From Pseudomonadota bacterium (GTDB lineage Bacteria; Pseudomonadota; Alphaproteobacteria; Rhodospirillales; Casp-alpha2): a stretch of DNA of 55,299 bases. Below are positions 1 to 8,794 of this stretch, in pieces (positions within the stretch are counted from its first letter, which is position 1; each line of letters opens with the position of its first letter). The notes beneath the pieces are model-generated. The model did no database searches, was not told the origin of the DNA, and saw only the letters and a list, made by a program, of their open reading frames with translations. Position numbers and translations under genes: made by a program. Where the stretch lies: positions 1 through 55,299 of the forward strand of contig JADFMB010000003.1 of the NCBI GenBank assembly GCA_022564115.1, written 5' to 3'.

Positions 1-291
1 CACGCCGAATTGCGATACATAGCGACGATCAGGCTCGTATGCTCTATAGAGGGCGCAACACACGTAATCGCCCAAGCGGGTCGACACCCGCTCGTTCTTA
101 AAAACCCGGTCGAATGGATCGGGGCGACTCGTACGAGGGCTGACGAAACGCACGACCATCGATTGACCCGTTTCGCGAACCGCCGACTCGGCGGAATCGT
201 AGGCCGTGTGCCACTTTGGCTTCACCCATCGCCCGGAGCCGGCGCAACCCACGCACCCGAGCAGTGTCACTGCGCAGATATTGATCGTCAT
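1..291 (-). CDS. putative lipoprotein / small secreted protein, C-terminus runs off the window edge
   Basis: Not in the ORF track because it has no stop inside the window. Minus-strand frame from ATG at 291 stays open to position 1: MTINICAVTLLGCVGCAGSGRWVKPKWHTAYDSAESAVRETGQSMVVRFVSPRTSRPDPFDRVFKNERVSTRLGDYVCCALYRAYEPDRRYVSQFGV; lipobox-like LLGCVGC at the N-terminus. Confidence 0.5.
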   Translation of the reverse strand, partial: MTINICAVTLLGCVGCAGSGRWVKPKWHTAYDSAESAVRETGQSMVVRFVSPRTSRPDPFDRVFKNERVSTRLGDYVCCALYRAYEPDRRYVSQFGV

Positions 292-680
292 CCAACGACG
301 ATGCCCCGGTCGATCACGCTTAGATTTGGTGCACAAGGTGCGAAGGCCTCCTTTACTTTCTTGACTGAGAGCCGTGGTGCAGGCCGAACGATTTCCGACC
401 CACAAGATCCTGATCCCGACGGTCACCGCGTCCTTACCGCCGTGGCGAGTGTAGCCATGAGTCCGCTCGACGACAATCTGTGGTGCTGCGGTCAATGAGA
501 ATACGTTCAACATGGCGGGACTTGCGAACGTGGACGGAAGAAACGCTCGCGATTCACGCGGCGAGAGATCCACCGCCCGAGTCTCGCTGCCATCGAAAAC
601 AACGCCTGAGCAAATGACAAGACGTCACGACCAGTGAAACTGGAAATTTTCCAGTCTATGCTTCGTGCCCAAGAGCATCT

Positions 681-3600
681 TTAGCGCCGGAGAGGTATCG
701 GCCCGATAATAGGAATGCCGTAGCGGCGGGCTGCACCCAGCCGTGACGCGGTTCGGTAGCCGACGTGAACAAGCATCAAACGCGCCGCCATATCGGTCGG
801 CGATGGTTGATCCTTCGTCCGCGATACGAAATACACCGGCAGCCCGATTGAAAATCGTACCCGAGGAGTGACGGCGACCGTGAGTCCGCCTTCGAACTGG
901 TAGTAATCGTCGGAATCCAGGAGATCGTGTTCCCGGTTGTCCTGGTTGTGGACCACGGCCTCGACCTTTTTCAGCCGCGTCTCGAACAGGCTATGCTGGG
1001 CTTGGCCTTCGGCGCCCGCCCCATACGCATACCCGCCCCAGGCGATGTAGGCGCGGGCCAGGTCTTCGTCCGTCCGCCAGCCCTTCTCGTCGATCAGCGC
1101 CTGCAAACCGGCGCCATAGGCCCCCGGCTTGGAGCCGAAGACCCGGTACCCGGCGCGCAATTGAGCTTCGTCCGGGTCGAGCCCGCCGGCGGTCAGCCGC
1201 CGGACCTCGGCGGCGACCCTTTCGGCCAGGGGGTTGTCTTCGGGCGGCTCGTCGAGCGCCGCGACGGCGCGGGCGGCGGAATCGAACAGGTCGATGAGCC
1301 CGGGGAAGGCGTCGCGGAAAAACCCCGACACCCGCAGCATGACGTCGACCCGGGGCCGGCCGAGGACCGACACCGGCATGACCTCGAACCCGGTCACCCG
1401 CCGCGACGCCGTGTCCCATTGCGGTTGCACCCCCATCAGCGCCAATCCCTGCGCGATGTCGTCGCCGCCGGTGCGCATGTTGGACGTGCCCCAGCAGCTT
1501 ATCGCCATCACCCGGGGCCAGGCGCCGTGGTCCTGTTTGTGGCGCTCGGCCAGCAGCCCCGCCGATTGCCAGCCCAGTTTCCAGGCCGCCGGCGTCGGCA
1601 CGGTGCGGGTATCGATGGAATAAAAATTCCGCCCCGTCGGCAGCACGTCGGGGCGGCCCCGGGTCGGGGCGCCGGACGGCCCGGGCTCGACGAACGAGCC
1701 CGAGAGGCCGGTCAGGAAGCCCTCGATCTCCGAGGCACCGGATTCCTCGACCGCCGGGCGCAGGGAGGTTTCGATATAGTCCAAGACCTTGCGCGTCGCC
1801 GTCCAGGCGGGATCGGATTCTTGGTCGCCGGAAACCAGCGCCGAGGACAATGCCTCCAACCGTTCCACCGTGTCGCCGGCACTGCGCCACGGGGCGTCTT
1901 CGGCGAGGATTTCCTTCAGCGCCTTGGGCCGGGGGCCGGTCCATTTTTCGCCCATCTGGCAATCCAGGGGATCGAAATCGAGGTCCAGGTCCGAACACAG
2001 CGCGCGCAGCAGCGATTGGCCTTCGCCCTCGTCTTTGTCCCCGGGGCCGACGCGGGGGATGCGGACCAGGGCGACCAGCAGGTCGGTCAGCAACCGGCCT
2101 TTTGGCGTGACGCCGAAGACGTGCAGGCCGTCCCGGATCTGCATTTCCTTCAGCTCGCACAGGTAATTGTCGAGCTTGGTGATCGCCTGGGTCTCGGCCT
2201 CGCCGCGGCGGAAGCCGCAGTCCTCATCGAGGCCGGTTTGCTGGCACAACTCCATGATGTCGTGCTTGAGGACCGTGAGGCGGCGCGGGTCGAGGTCCTG
2301 GGCTTCGTAATATTCATCGACCAGTTGTTCGAGATCGCGCAGCGGCCCGTAGCTTTCGGCGCGCGTCAACGGCGGCGTCAAATGATCGACGATCACGGCG
2401 CTCATCCGCCGCTTGGCCTGGGTTCCTTCGCCGGGGTCGTTGACGATGAACGGATAGATGTTGGGCAGCGGCCCCAGGGCGGCCTCGGGAAAGCATTCGG
2501 ACGACAGCGCCATCGCCTTGCCCGGCAGCCATTCGAGGTTTCCGTGCTTGCCCATGTGAACCACGGCGTCGGCGCCGAAGCCGCGCCTGAGCCAGGCGTG
2601 AAAGACGAGATAGTTGTGCGGCGGCACCAGGTCCGGGTCGTGGTAGCTGGCCTTCGGATCGATGTTGAACCCGCGCGCCGGTTGCAGGCAGACGGCGACG
2701 TTGCCGAGACGGAACGCGGGGACGGCGAAACTTCCGCCATCGGCCCCGCCGGGGATAAAGAACGGGTCTTCTTCCGCCCCGCCCCAGCGGCCGTCGACGG
2801 CCTTTCGCACCGATTCCGGCAGCGCCGCCAGGAACAGCCGGTAATCGGCCAACGATAATGTTTCGGTAACGTTACGATTGGCCAGGGCCTTGAAGTCGTT
2901 GGTCGGCCCGGCCATCAGGCGGTCGATCAGGGCGGCGCCGTCATCGGGGATACCGGCGATGGCGTAACCTTTTTCCCTGAGCGCGCCCAGCACGTTGACG
3001 GTGGCGGCGGGGGTGTCGAGGCCGACGCCGTTGCCGATCCGCCCGTCGCGGTTGGGATAATTGGCCAGCACCAGGGCGATGCGGCGCTCGCCGGCCGGTT
3101 TCAACCTCAAGGCCGCCCAGTTGGCGGCCAGTTCGGAAACGAAACCGACGCGGTCGGCGACCGGTTCGTATTCGACGATATCGGTTTCGGTCAGCGGATC
3201 GCGGCGCTTCAGGCCCTTGAACGACACGGCGCGGCTGATGATCCGGCCGTCGACTTCCGGCAGCGCCACGTTCATGGCGATGTCGCGGGGGCCGAGGCCG
3301 CGGGTGCCGTGCCGCCAGTCGTGCTCGTTGCCGCCGGAAAAGACGATTTGCAGGATCACCGGGCCCGCTTGGTTCTTGTCGCCGATGACGTCGAACGGCG
3401 TCGGCGTGCGCTTGATGCCGGGCACCGAGACGGCGAAACCGGTGGCGTTGAGGATGACGTCGGGCACAGCACCACTCAACAGTTCCTCCAGGGTCGCCGC
3501 CGCCACCGGGTCCTTGAGGCTGGCGACGAAAACCGGCAGCGGGTTCAGTCCCTTTTCCGTCAAGCCTTCGATCAGGGCATCGATGGCCTTCAGGTTCCCG

Positions 3601-4241
3601 GCCTGAACCAGGGCCCGGTAGAACACCAGCGCCGCGACTGGAGAACCCGCCTTCCATTGCCCGCGGACGGCTTCCAGGTCGGGCGTTTCCAGTCCGGGCC
3701 AGTAAAGCCCGGCCCGAACCAGGGGCCGGGGTTCGCGCCATGGGGCATCGAAACCGATGAGGCCGGCGGCGAATTTGAGGAAATCGAGGGCGTTTTCCGG
3801 CCCCCCGTGGACCCCGTATTGCCACAGCCGGTGCTGGGCCTCGGCGCTGACCGTGGACAGGGCCGCCAGTTCGGGGTCGGGCTGGTCGTCGCCGGGAAGG
3901 AAAGCCACCGGGATGTCCCGGTCCCGGCAGACGCGGGCGATTTCGTCGGTGCCATGGGGCCAATAGCCGCGCCCGCCGAGAAGCCGGACGACGACCAGCT
4001 TCGCATGCGCGATGACGTCTTCGGCGTAATGATCGATGGAATGATGGTGGCCGAGGTGCAGCAGGCTGGCCAGCCTGAGGCTGGGAAAGTCCTCGGCGTC
4101 GAGCTTCGCCCGTGCCTGCGCCAGCGCCGCCAGTTCCATATCGGCGGCCGACAGCACGACGATGTCGCCCGGGCTCTGGTCCAGATGGACGGGGTGCGAA
4201 CCGTCGGCGATGGCGCCGGGTTGCGCGGCAAGTTGATGCAT
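681..4241 (-). CDS. cobN: cobaltochelatase subunit CobN, C-terminus replaced by unrelated sequence
   Basis: CobN-like throughout, e.g. VVHMGKHGNLEWLPGKAMALS, NIYPFIVNDPGEGTQAKRR, AVVHNQDNREHDLLDSDDYYQFEGGL. After YYQFEGGLTVAV the last ~62 aa do not look like CobN. Confidence 0.93.
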   Translation of the reverse strand: MHQLAAQPGAIADGSHPVHLDQSPGDIVVLSAADMELAALAQARAKLDAEDFPSLRLASLLHLGHHHSIDHYAEDVIAHAKLVVVRLLGGRGYWPHGTDEIARVCRDRDIPVAFLPGDDQPDPELAALSTVSAEAQHRLWQYGVHGGPENALDFLKFAAGLIGFDAPWREPRPLVRAGLYWPGLETPDLEAVRGQWKAGSPVAALVFYRALVQAGNLKAIDALIEGLTEKGLNPLPVFVASLKDPVAAATLEELLSGAVPDVILNATGFAVSVPGIKRTPTPFDVIGDKNQAGPVILQIVFSGGNEHDWRHGTRGLGPRDIAMNVALPEVDGRIISRAVSFKGLKRRDPLTETDIVEYEPVADRVGFVSELAANWAALRLKPAGERRIALVLANYPNRDGRIGNGVGLDTPAATVNVLGALREKGYAIAGIPDDGAALIDRLMAGPTNDFKALANRNVTETLSLADYRLFLAALPESVRKAVDGRWGGAEEDPFFIPGGADGGSFAVPAFRLGNVAVCLQPARGFNIDPKASYHDPDLVPPHNYLVFHAWLRRGFGADAVVHMGKHGNLEWLPGKAMALSSECFPEAALGPLPNIYPFIVNDPGEGTQAKRRMSAVIVDHLTPPLTRAESYGPLRDLEQLVDEYYEAQDLDPRRLTVLKHDIMELCQQTGLDEDCGFRRGEAETQAITKLDNYLCELKEMQIRDGLHVFGVTPKGRLLTDLLVALVRIPRVGPGDKDEGEGQSLLRALCSDLDLDFDPLDCQMGEKWTGPRPKALKEILAEDAPWRSAGDTVERLEALSSALVSGDQESDPAWTATRKVLDYIETSLRPAVEESGASEIEGFLTGLSGSFVEPGPSGAPTRGRPDVLPTGRNFYSIDTRTVPTPAAWKLGWQSAGLLAERHKQDHGAWPRVMAISCWGTSNMRTGGDDIAQGLALMGVQPQWDTASRRVTGFEVMPVSVLGRPRVDVMLRVSGFFRDAFPGLIDLFDSAARAVAALDEPPEDNPLAERVAAEVRRLTAGGLDPDEAQLRAGYRVFGSKPGAYGAGLQALIDEKGWRTDEDLARAYIAWGGYAYGAGAEGQAQHSLFETRLKKVEAVVHNQDNREHDLLDSDDYYQFEGGLTVAVTPRVRFSIGLPVYFVSRTKDQPSPTDMAARLMLVHVGYRTASRLGAARRYGIPIIGPIPLRR

Positions 4242-4256
4242 GGAAAGCCTGCTCTC

Positions 4257-4799
4257 TTATTCTTTCAGTACTTGCGGCAACCCGGCGGTGATCGACACCA
4301 CCCTTTGGGCGGCGGCGGCCACGGCCTGGTTCATGCGCCCGGCATTGTCCATATAGACCCGCGCCAGGGCATTGTCAGGCACAATCCCCGTCCCGACCTC
4401 GTTCGACACCAACACCACCGGCCCGGGCAGCCCGCCCAGACAGTCCACCAGCGCCTCGACTTCCTCTTCGGCGTCCCTTCCCGCCGCCATCAGGTTCGAC
4501 ATCCAGAGCGTCAGGCAATCGACCAGCACCGGCTTCTGGCGGCCGGAATGGGCCTTCAGCGCGGCGGCGAGTTCCAAAGGCTCCTCGACGGTTTCCCAGC
4601 CGGGGCCGCGGCGTTGTTTGTGTTCCTCGATACGGGCCGCCATTTCCCCGTCCTTGGCCTCGGCGGTGGCCAGGTAAATCCTCGGCGCCAGGAATTCCAC
4701 CAAGCCCTCGGCATGACGGCTTTTGCCCGAGCGCGCGCCGCCCAACACGAGGGTCACCGGGGGCAGGGTTTTGGATTGGGCCTGGGGCTGGGCATTCAT
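4257..4799 (-). CDS. cobU: bifunctional adenosylcobinamide kinase / adenosylcobinamide-phosphate guanylyltransferase
   Basis: VTLVLGGARSGKSRHAEGL P-loop and VLVSNEVGTGIVPDNALARVYMDNAGRMNQAVAAAA. Start re-called at MNAQPQ (4799), overlapping the upstream gene's stop. Confidence 0.92.
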   Translation of the reverse strand: MNAQPQAQSKTLPPVTLVLGGARSGKSRHAEGLVEFLAPRIYLATAEAKDGEMAARIEEHKQRRGPGWETVEEPLELAAALKAHSGRQKPVLVDCLTLWMSNLMAAGRDAEEEVEALVDCLGGLPGPVVLVSNEVGTGIVPDNALARVYMDNAGRMNQAVAAAAQRVVSITAGLPQVLKE

Positions 4800-5446
4800 G
4801 GCCAGGTTCTCCGGTCCACCAACACCGGCTGGTTGACGCCGCACACCCGCCACACGCCCCCGGCGCCGCGCAACAGGCCGTCCTCGACGTGCTCGATGAC
4901 GCTGATCGACAGGGTGTCGATCCTGAGCGCCATGCCCTGCTCGGGCTCGAGCTTCAAGGCAACGGAAAGGGCGGCGCGGATGGTGCCGCCATGGACGACG
5001 GCGACGATGTCGCGGCCTTGGTGTTCGTTCGTCAGGCGGTCCATGACGTCGCCGGTGCGCTTGATCTGATCGGCGAAGCTTTCGCCGCCCGGCGGCCGGG
5101 TCCGGGTCGGGTCGGCCCAGAAGGCCTCATAGGCGTGCTGGTCCCGTTTACGCATCTGATCCCAGGAAAGCCCCTGCCAATCGCCGAAGTTCTGTTCGCC
5201 CAGGTCTTCCTCGATGGCCGGTTCGGGAAAATCCAGCCCGGCGTCGGCGACGGCCCGGGCGGTCTTGATGGCGCGGCTCAAATGGCTGGTCACCCACACC
5301 GCGCCCTCGGGCAGGGCGCCGGCCAGGGCCTCGAACCGGACCTTGTCGGAAACGTCGCAATCGACGTCGTTGGAGCCATAGATCACCCCGTCGACGCCGG
5401 CCACCGGCGCGTGGCGCACCCACCACCATCGGGTTTCGGGGCTCAA
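4796..5446 (-). CDS. cobC: histidine phosphatase family protein, CobC-like (alpha-ribazole phosphatase)
   Basis: WWWVRHAPV (RHG-type motif), SHLSRAIKTA, VVHGGTIRAAL. Probable TTG start overlapping the cobS stop; the 463-aa ORF in the track extends spuriously upstream. Confidence 0.82.
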   Translation of the reverse strand: MSPETRWWWVRHAPVAGVDGVIYGSNDVDCDVSDKVRFEALAGALPEGAVWVTSHLSRAIKTARAVADAGLDFPEPAIEEDLGEQNFGDWQGLSWDQMRKRDQHAYEAFWADPTRTRPPGGESFADQIKRTGDVMDRLTNEHQGRDIVAVVHGGTIRAALSVALKLEPEQGMALRIDTLSISVIEHVEDGLLRGAGGVWRVCGVNQPVLVDRRTWP

Positions 5447-6240
5447 AACACCGCCGCCGCCGCCGCCAGCACGGCGATTTCCGCCGCCTGCTGCTGGGCG
5501 CCCAGGACATCCCCGGTGAAACCGCCGACCTGACGCTCGGCCAGCCAGGCCAGGGCGGCGACGGCGACAATCGCCATCGCCAATGCCATCAGTCCGCCGC
5601 CCGGACCCAAAAAAAGAAATCCCAGAAGCCCGCCCAGCACCAGCGCCGTGACCCAGGATTCCTGGTCCGGCGTTCCGGCCCCGAAGCCAAGGCCGGATTT
5701 CCGGGCCGGATCCGTCACCGCCATCACCGCCGGCAACAGGCCGCGCGACAGGGCGGCGGCGGCCACCATTGCCAGGGCCGCCATGCCGGGACCGGGGAGC
5801 CCGCCCAGAATGCTGGCGCGGATGGCGACCGAGAAAACCACCGCCAGCACCCCGAAGGCGCCGATCCGGGAATCCTTCATGATCTTGAGCTTTTTCGCCT
5901 TCGTCCGGCCGCCGCCGAAACCGTCGGCGACATCGGCCAGGCCGTCTTCGTGAAGGGCGCCGGTGACCAGCGCCGAGACCGCAAGCGCTATAAAGGCGCA
6001 GGCCAGCGGATGAAGGTCCAGTCCCGCCGCCATCATCAGCGCCAGGCCGGCGATCGCCCCGACGAGGGCGCCGACGATCGGAAAAGCGCGGGACGAGCCG
6101 GCCAACGCCCCTTTCCCGGCTCCGTCCCTTGGCGCCGGAAACGGAAGCCGGGTCAGGAATTGCCCGGCGACATAGCAATCCCGCCACCAGCGGACAAGCT
6201 GCTGGGAAAGGAAATTCCGGGTTTTATCCCAATCGGCCAT
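5443..6240 (-). CDS. cobS: adenosylcobinamide-GDP ribazoletransferase (cobalamin-5-phosphate synthase)
   Basis: FLTRLPFP near N-terminus, HEDGLADVADGFGGGRTKAKKLKIMKDSRIGAFG, multiple TM segments. Confidence 0.94.
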   Translation of the reverse strand: MADWDKTRNFLSQQLVRWWRDCYVAGQFLTRLPFPAPRDGAGKGALAGSSRAFPIVGALVGAIAGLALMMAAGLDLHPLACAFIALAVSALVTGALHEDGLADVADGFGGGRTKAKKLKIMKDSRIGAFGVLAVVFSVAIRASILGGLPGPGMAALAMVAAAALSRGLLPAVMAVTDPARKSGLGFGAGTPDQESWVTALVLGGLLGFLFLGPGGGLMALAMAIVAVAALAWLAERQVGGFTGDVLGAQQQAAEIAVLAAAAAVF

Positions 6241-6393
6241 GGTCCAGGACCTTTTTAACTTTAACTTTTATTCGTTCATGCGGTTCGCCGCGCCGGCGCC
6301 GGTTTTTTCAGGCGGGCGCGGTGGTGTATTTTCGGTTATAGGTGAAGGCCGAGGCAAAGGAAATTCCAGTCTTGCAGGAAATCTTATAAACCG

Positions 6394-7455
6394 ATGACGC
6401 CGCCGCCGACCATCCAGGGCCTGGATGACCTGATCGAGGCCCTGAAAACCCTCCCCGGCCCGGACGCCGAAGCGGCCGCGGCCTGGGCGGCCCGGGAGGA
6501 GCGGTTGACCAAGCCGCCTGGGGCGCTCGGCCGGTTGGAGGAAATCTCACTTTGGCTTTGCCAATGGCAAGGCCGCCACCCGCCAAGCCTGGGCGCCGCC
6601 AAGGCCCAGGTATTCGCCGCCAATCACGGCATCGCGGCGAGGGGCGTATCGGCCTATCCGGCGGACGTCACCGGGCAAATGGTCGCCAACTTCGAAGCCG
6701 GCGGCGCCGCCATCAACCAGCTTTGCCAAGCCTTCGGCGTCGGTTTCGCCATCGATGCCCTGGCCCTTGAGCGGCCGACGGAAGATTTCACGCAAGCGCC
6801 GGCGATGACGGAGGCCGAATGCGTCGATGCCTTGGTCTTCGGCATGGGGACGGTCACCGACGGCATGGACGTTCTATGCCTGGGGGAAATGGGCATCGGC
6901 AATACGACGTCGGCGGCGGCCCTGGCGTTGGCGCTGTACGGGGGCGCCGGGGGCGACGCCGCCGATTGGACCGGCGCCGGCACCGGCGTCAGCGGCAAGA
7001 CGCTGGCGACCAAGACCGGGATCGTCAATGAAGCCGTCCAATTTCACCGATCCCGTCTTGGTGGTCCCCTGGGCGCGCCCGTGCAGGCGCTGCGCTGTCT
7101 CGGCGGCCGCGAGATGGCGGCCATCGCCGGCGCCGTGCTGGCGGCGCGCTATCGCCGGGTGCCGGTTTTGCTGGACGGTTACGTGGCCACGGCCGCGGCC
7201 GCGGTGCTCGACGCCCAACATCCCGGCGCCCTCGACCATTGCCAGGTCGGCCATGTGTCGGGCGAACCGGGGCACCGGCGGCTTTTGGAAAAACTGGGGA
7301 AAACGGCGCTTTTGGATCTCGACATGCGCCTCGGCGAGGCCACGGGCGCGGTATTGGCGGTTGCGGTCCTGAGGGCCGCCGTGGCGTGTCACACCGGCAT
7401 GGCGACCTTCGAGGAGGCCGCCGTCAGCGGCGGGAAAAGCCCAGAGTCTCCTTGA
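6394..7455 (+). CDS. cobT: nicotinate-nucleotide--dimethylbenzimidazole phosphoribosyltransferase
   Basis: KPPGALGRLEEISLWLCQWQ, GEMGIGNTTSAAAL, VLLDGYVATAAAAVL, HQVGHVSGEPGHRRLLE-like region. Confidence 0.95.
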   Translation: MTPPPTIQGLDDLIEALKTLPGPDAEAAAAWAAREERLTKPPGALGRLEEISLWLCQWQGRHPPSLGAAKAQVFAANHGIAARGVSAYPADVTGQMVANFEAGGAAINQLCQAFGVGFAIDALALERPTEDFTQAPAMTEAECVDALVFGMGTVTDGMDVLCLGEMGIGNTTSAAALALALYGGAGGDAADWTGAGTGVSGKTLATKTGIVNEAVQFHRSRLGGPLGAPVQALRCLGGREMAAIAGAVLAARYRRVPVLLDGYVATAAAAVLDAQHPGALDHCQVGHVSGEPGHRRLLEKLGKTALLDLDMRLGEATGAVLAVAVLRAAVACHTGMATFEEAAVSGGKSPESP

Positions 7456-7471
7456 TTGCTCGGCGCCTTGA

Positions 7472-8767
7472 TTACTCTTCGTCGAGATACGCGTCGGCTT
7501 CGCTACGTTCGATCCGGCGCTTGAGCTTCAGAAGCTCGCGGCGCCTCCCGTCTTCGGCGATCAGGCTCTCCACATAGCGCCCTTGGAACAGGTCGATACC
7601 CACGGAGTGACCGAAATCGATGGCTTCCCGGTTGTCGCAGCGGCACAGGATCAGCCGGTCGGGGCCGCCGCGCTTGATGATTTTGCGGATTTTTTCGTGC
7701 AGTTCATCGCCGCCGTCCACCAGATCGGTATGCCAGATCAGTTTCGCGATGTCGGCGCCGAGGCGTTCGCGGTCGATGATGTCGATGGTCTGCACCGTCA
7801 GGCCGTCGAGACAGACCTTGTAGCCTTTCTCCTGAACAAACTCGCGGGCGAACAAATAGGACGACAGATCGCAGAAAATGTCTTCCTTTTGCAGTTCGAT
7901 GATCATGGCGCCCCGGCGCCCGGCGGCCATGTTGTCGTCGAAGGACTGGAATCCCGGGGACAACAACGTCGCGACGTTGATGTTGAAGCTGATGTCGCCC
8001 GAAATTGAAATGCTGTCGGTCTTGGTCAGCATGGAAAGCATGCGCTGATCGAGGGTCGTCGTCAGGTGCTGGAACAGCCACCGGTTGGCGACCAGGTTGA
8101 CGTCCGGAAGCATGGTTTCGCGCAGATCCTTGATCGAAATGAACAGCTCCGAAAAAATCTGCTCGGGCACCATGTTCGAATCCACCCGGCAGATGAACTG
8201 CCGGCGCACCAGGTTGGAAAGGTCGGCCTTGGACAACGCCGTTTCGACCCTGGCCAGCACCCTGGGCGTCAGGGGTTCGCCCTGCTCTTGCTTCGCCTTC
8301 AAGGCGGCGCGGGCGTCCATGCGGCTGCGGACCTCGGTCTGGCGTTTATGTTCGGCATGGGCCATGCCCTGGACGATTTGCAGGACGGAGTCGAAATCCT
8401 CCTCGGCGTCGTACCAGGAAGCGAACTTTTGATCGGAATTCTCTTCCTCGACGATCAGGGGGTCGTCGTCGAAAAGATAGCGGATCTGCTGGACCGCGGT
8501 TTCCACCTGGGGATGGGCGGTTTCCTTGTAAATGACGAAAACATCCGCGTTCTTGACCGTAAACACCTGCCCGTCCATGGATTTGACGACGTTTTCGAAA
8601 TTTCCGGTGGCGGTACGGATGTGTTGTTCGCGCCGGTTCATCGGCCGAAGCAGGGACAGGTGCAGGTGAACGACCTTGCGGCCTTCCTTGTGCTTTTCCA
8701 GCCGCCGCATGTAGTCCAGCAGCAGGTTTTCCTGGCTCGGCAGTTGTTTTTCAGAGGATATCGCCAT
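7472..8767 (-). CDS. degenerate EAL-like domain protein (paralogue 1)
   Basis: C-terminal pattern SFNINVATLLSPGFQSFDD...MIIELQKEDIFCD...GYKVCLDGLTVQTI...DLFQGRYVE follows the EAL fold layout but the catalytic E-x-L, DDFG and K-x-D motifs are not preserved. Colinear with 8795..10414. Confidence 0.6.
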   Translation of the reverse strand: MAISSEKQLPSQENLLLDYMRRLEKHKEGRKVVHLHLSLLRPMNRREQHIRTATGNFENVVKSMDGQVFTVKNADVFVIYKETAHPQVETAVQQIRYLFDDDPLIVEEENSDQKFASWYDAEEDFDSVLQIVQGMAHAEHKRQTEVRSRMDARAALKAKQEQGEPLTPRVLARVETALSKADLSNLVRRQFICRVDSNMVPEQIFSELFISIKDLRETMLPDVNLVANRWLFQHLTTTLDQRMLSMLTKTDSISISGDISFNINVATLLSPGFQSFDDNMAAGRRGAMIIELQKEDIFCDLSSYLFAREFVQEKGYKVCLDGLTVQTIDIIDRERLGADIAKLIWHTDLVDGGDELHEKIRKIIKRGGPDRLILCRCDNREAIDFGHSVGIDLFQGRYVESLIAEDGRRRELLKLKRRIERSEADAYLDEE

Positions 8768-8794
8768 CGCTCAGGTCGCTCTTGATGTCCGCTC

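Noticed and set aside
10-498. 162-aa plus-strand ORF at the left edge
   Set aside because: Arg/His-rich, no recognisable features; the minus-strand lipoprotein-like frame over 1-291 is more convincing.
927-2858. 643-aa plus-strand ORF opposite cobN, and similar long ORFs opposite gyrB (19832..21802), PBP1A (15005..17209) and hldE
   Set aside because: Antisense to strongly recognised genes with typical mirror-codon composition; no domain-like motifs.
6241-6393. Possible cobalamin riboswitch between cobS and cobT
   Set aside because: Only about 150 bp and no B12-box-like (GCCACTG) motif seen; not supportable without a covariance scan.
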